Shown here piece by piece: positions 13,858 to 14,019 of a stretch of DNA of 14,019 bases. Both the position numbers and the translations under genes were made by a program. The stretch is taken from NCBI GenBank assembly GCA_003448685.1, contig DLXW01000205.1:10075-24093 (forward strand), given 5' to 3'. A model generated the notes under the pieces. That model made no database searches and was not told where the DNA came from. It saw only the letters and a program-made list of their open reading frames with translations. The stretch's first letter is position 1. Each line of letters begins with the position of its first letter. Source of the stretch: Cyanothece sp. UBA12306. Its GTDB lineage: Bacteria; Cyanobacteriota; Cyanobacteriia; Cyanobacteriales; Microcystaceae.

Positions 13858-14019
13858 CTGATTTAGCCAACAACTCAACAGGGAGGGAAATCGCCGCTTA
13901 AATTTGGTGATTATGTTGCTGTGAGTTAATTTGTTGACAATTCTGCCGTTCAATGCTAAGGCATTTAGAGTAGATTGTTCTTGCCTAACAAACCTAATCT
14001 CAGTAGATCACAAAGATCC

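Noticed and set aside
13934..13962. Perfect TTGACA near the right edge
   Set aside because: No acceptable -10 box lies 15 to 19 bases downstream, so a promoter call is not supported; the target gene would be outside the window.
13952..13965. AATGC-TAAG-GCATT hairpin near the right edge
   Set aside because: A 5-bp stem without a T tract or neighbouring gene end; not distinguishable from chance.

Overview
The window looks like chromosomal DNA of a unicellular, AT-rich cyanobacterium, perhaps of the Crocosphaera/Cyanothece type (inference). Reasons: eight perfect copies of the cyanobacterial octamer GCGATCGC (HIP1) in 14 kb; several proteins that read like typical cyanobacterial forms (a glutaredoxin with the long GRHPEKIKANVEIYTW N-terminus, a small MLHRKIYQLC protein at the right end, a PEP-CTERM protein); and short AACTATT heptamer arrays between genes. 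There is no phage, insertion sequence, CRISPR array, tRNA or rRNA that I can recognise.

Layout. Bases 1-3491 hold four plus-strand genes: two adjacent AIM24/TIGR00266-family genes (the first cut by the window edge), a DUF2079 polytopic membrane protein, and surE. Heptamer arrays fill the gaps before the second AIM24 gene and before surE. A terminator overlapping the surE stop serves the convergent minus-strand gene for a secreted von Willebrand A-like PEP-CTERM protein (3554-4348). Across a 274-bp divergent spacer lies the most striking gene, a full-length animal-type protein-arginine deiminase (4623-6629). After inverted repeats comes a histidine phosphatase (6816-7460). It faces a minus-strand ferredoxin/metallo-beta-lactamase fusion (7517-8389), which is divergent from a glutaredoxin gene (8565-8876). 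The glutaredoxin gene converges on an EF-G-like GTPase (8923-10959) across a strong hairpin. A 517-bp divergent spacer then leads to an ABC transporter fusion of the ABC_membrane_2 type (11477-13459) and a small conserved cyanobacterial protein (13546-13857).

How the genes relate. Most look like independent housekeeping or accessory genes and not one pathway. The clearest functional neighbourhood is the redox pair (iron-sulfur/MBL protein and glutaredoxin) sharing a 175-bp divergent promoter region. The deiminase has all four catalytic positions and the active-site calcium ligands of human PAD4, as far as I recall them, so it is predicted to be an active, calcium-dependent, cytoplasmic citrullinating enzyme. 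No obvious substrate or partner is encoded beside it. The EF-G-like protein lacks the catalytic histidine of translational GTPases, so it is probably not a plain elongation factor. I found no convincing wholly new multi-gene system. The best leads are the deiminase, the altered GTPase, the MBL protein with a non-standard metal motif, and the heptamer arrays abutting start codons.
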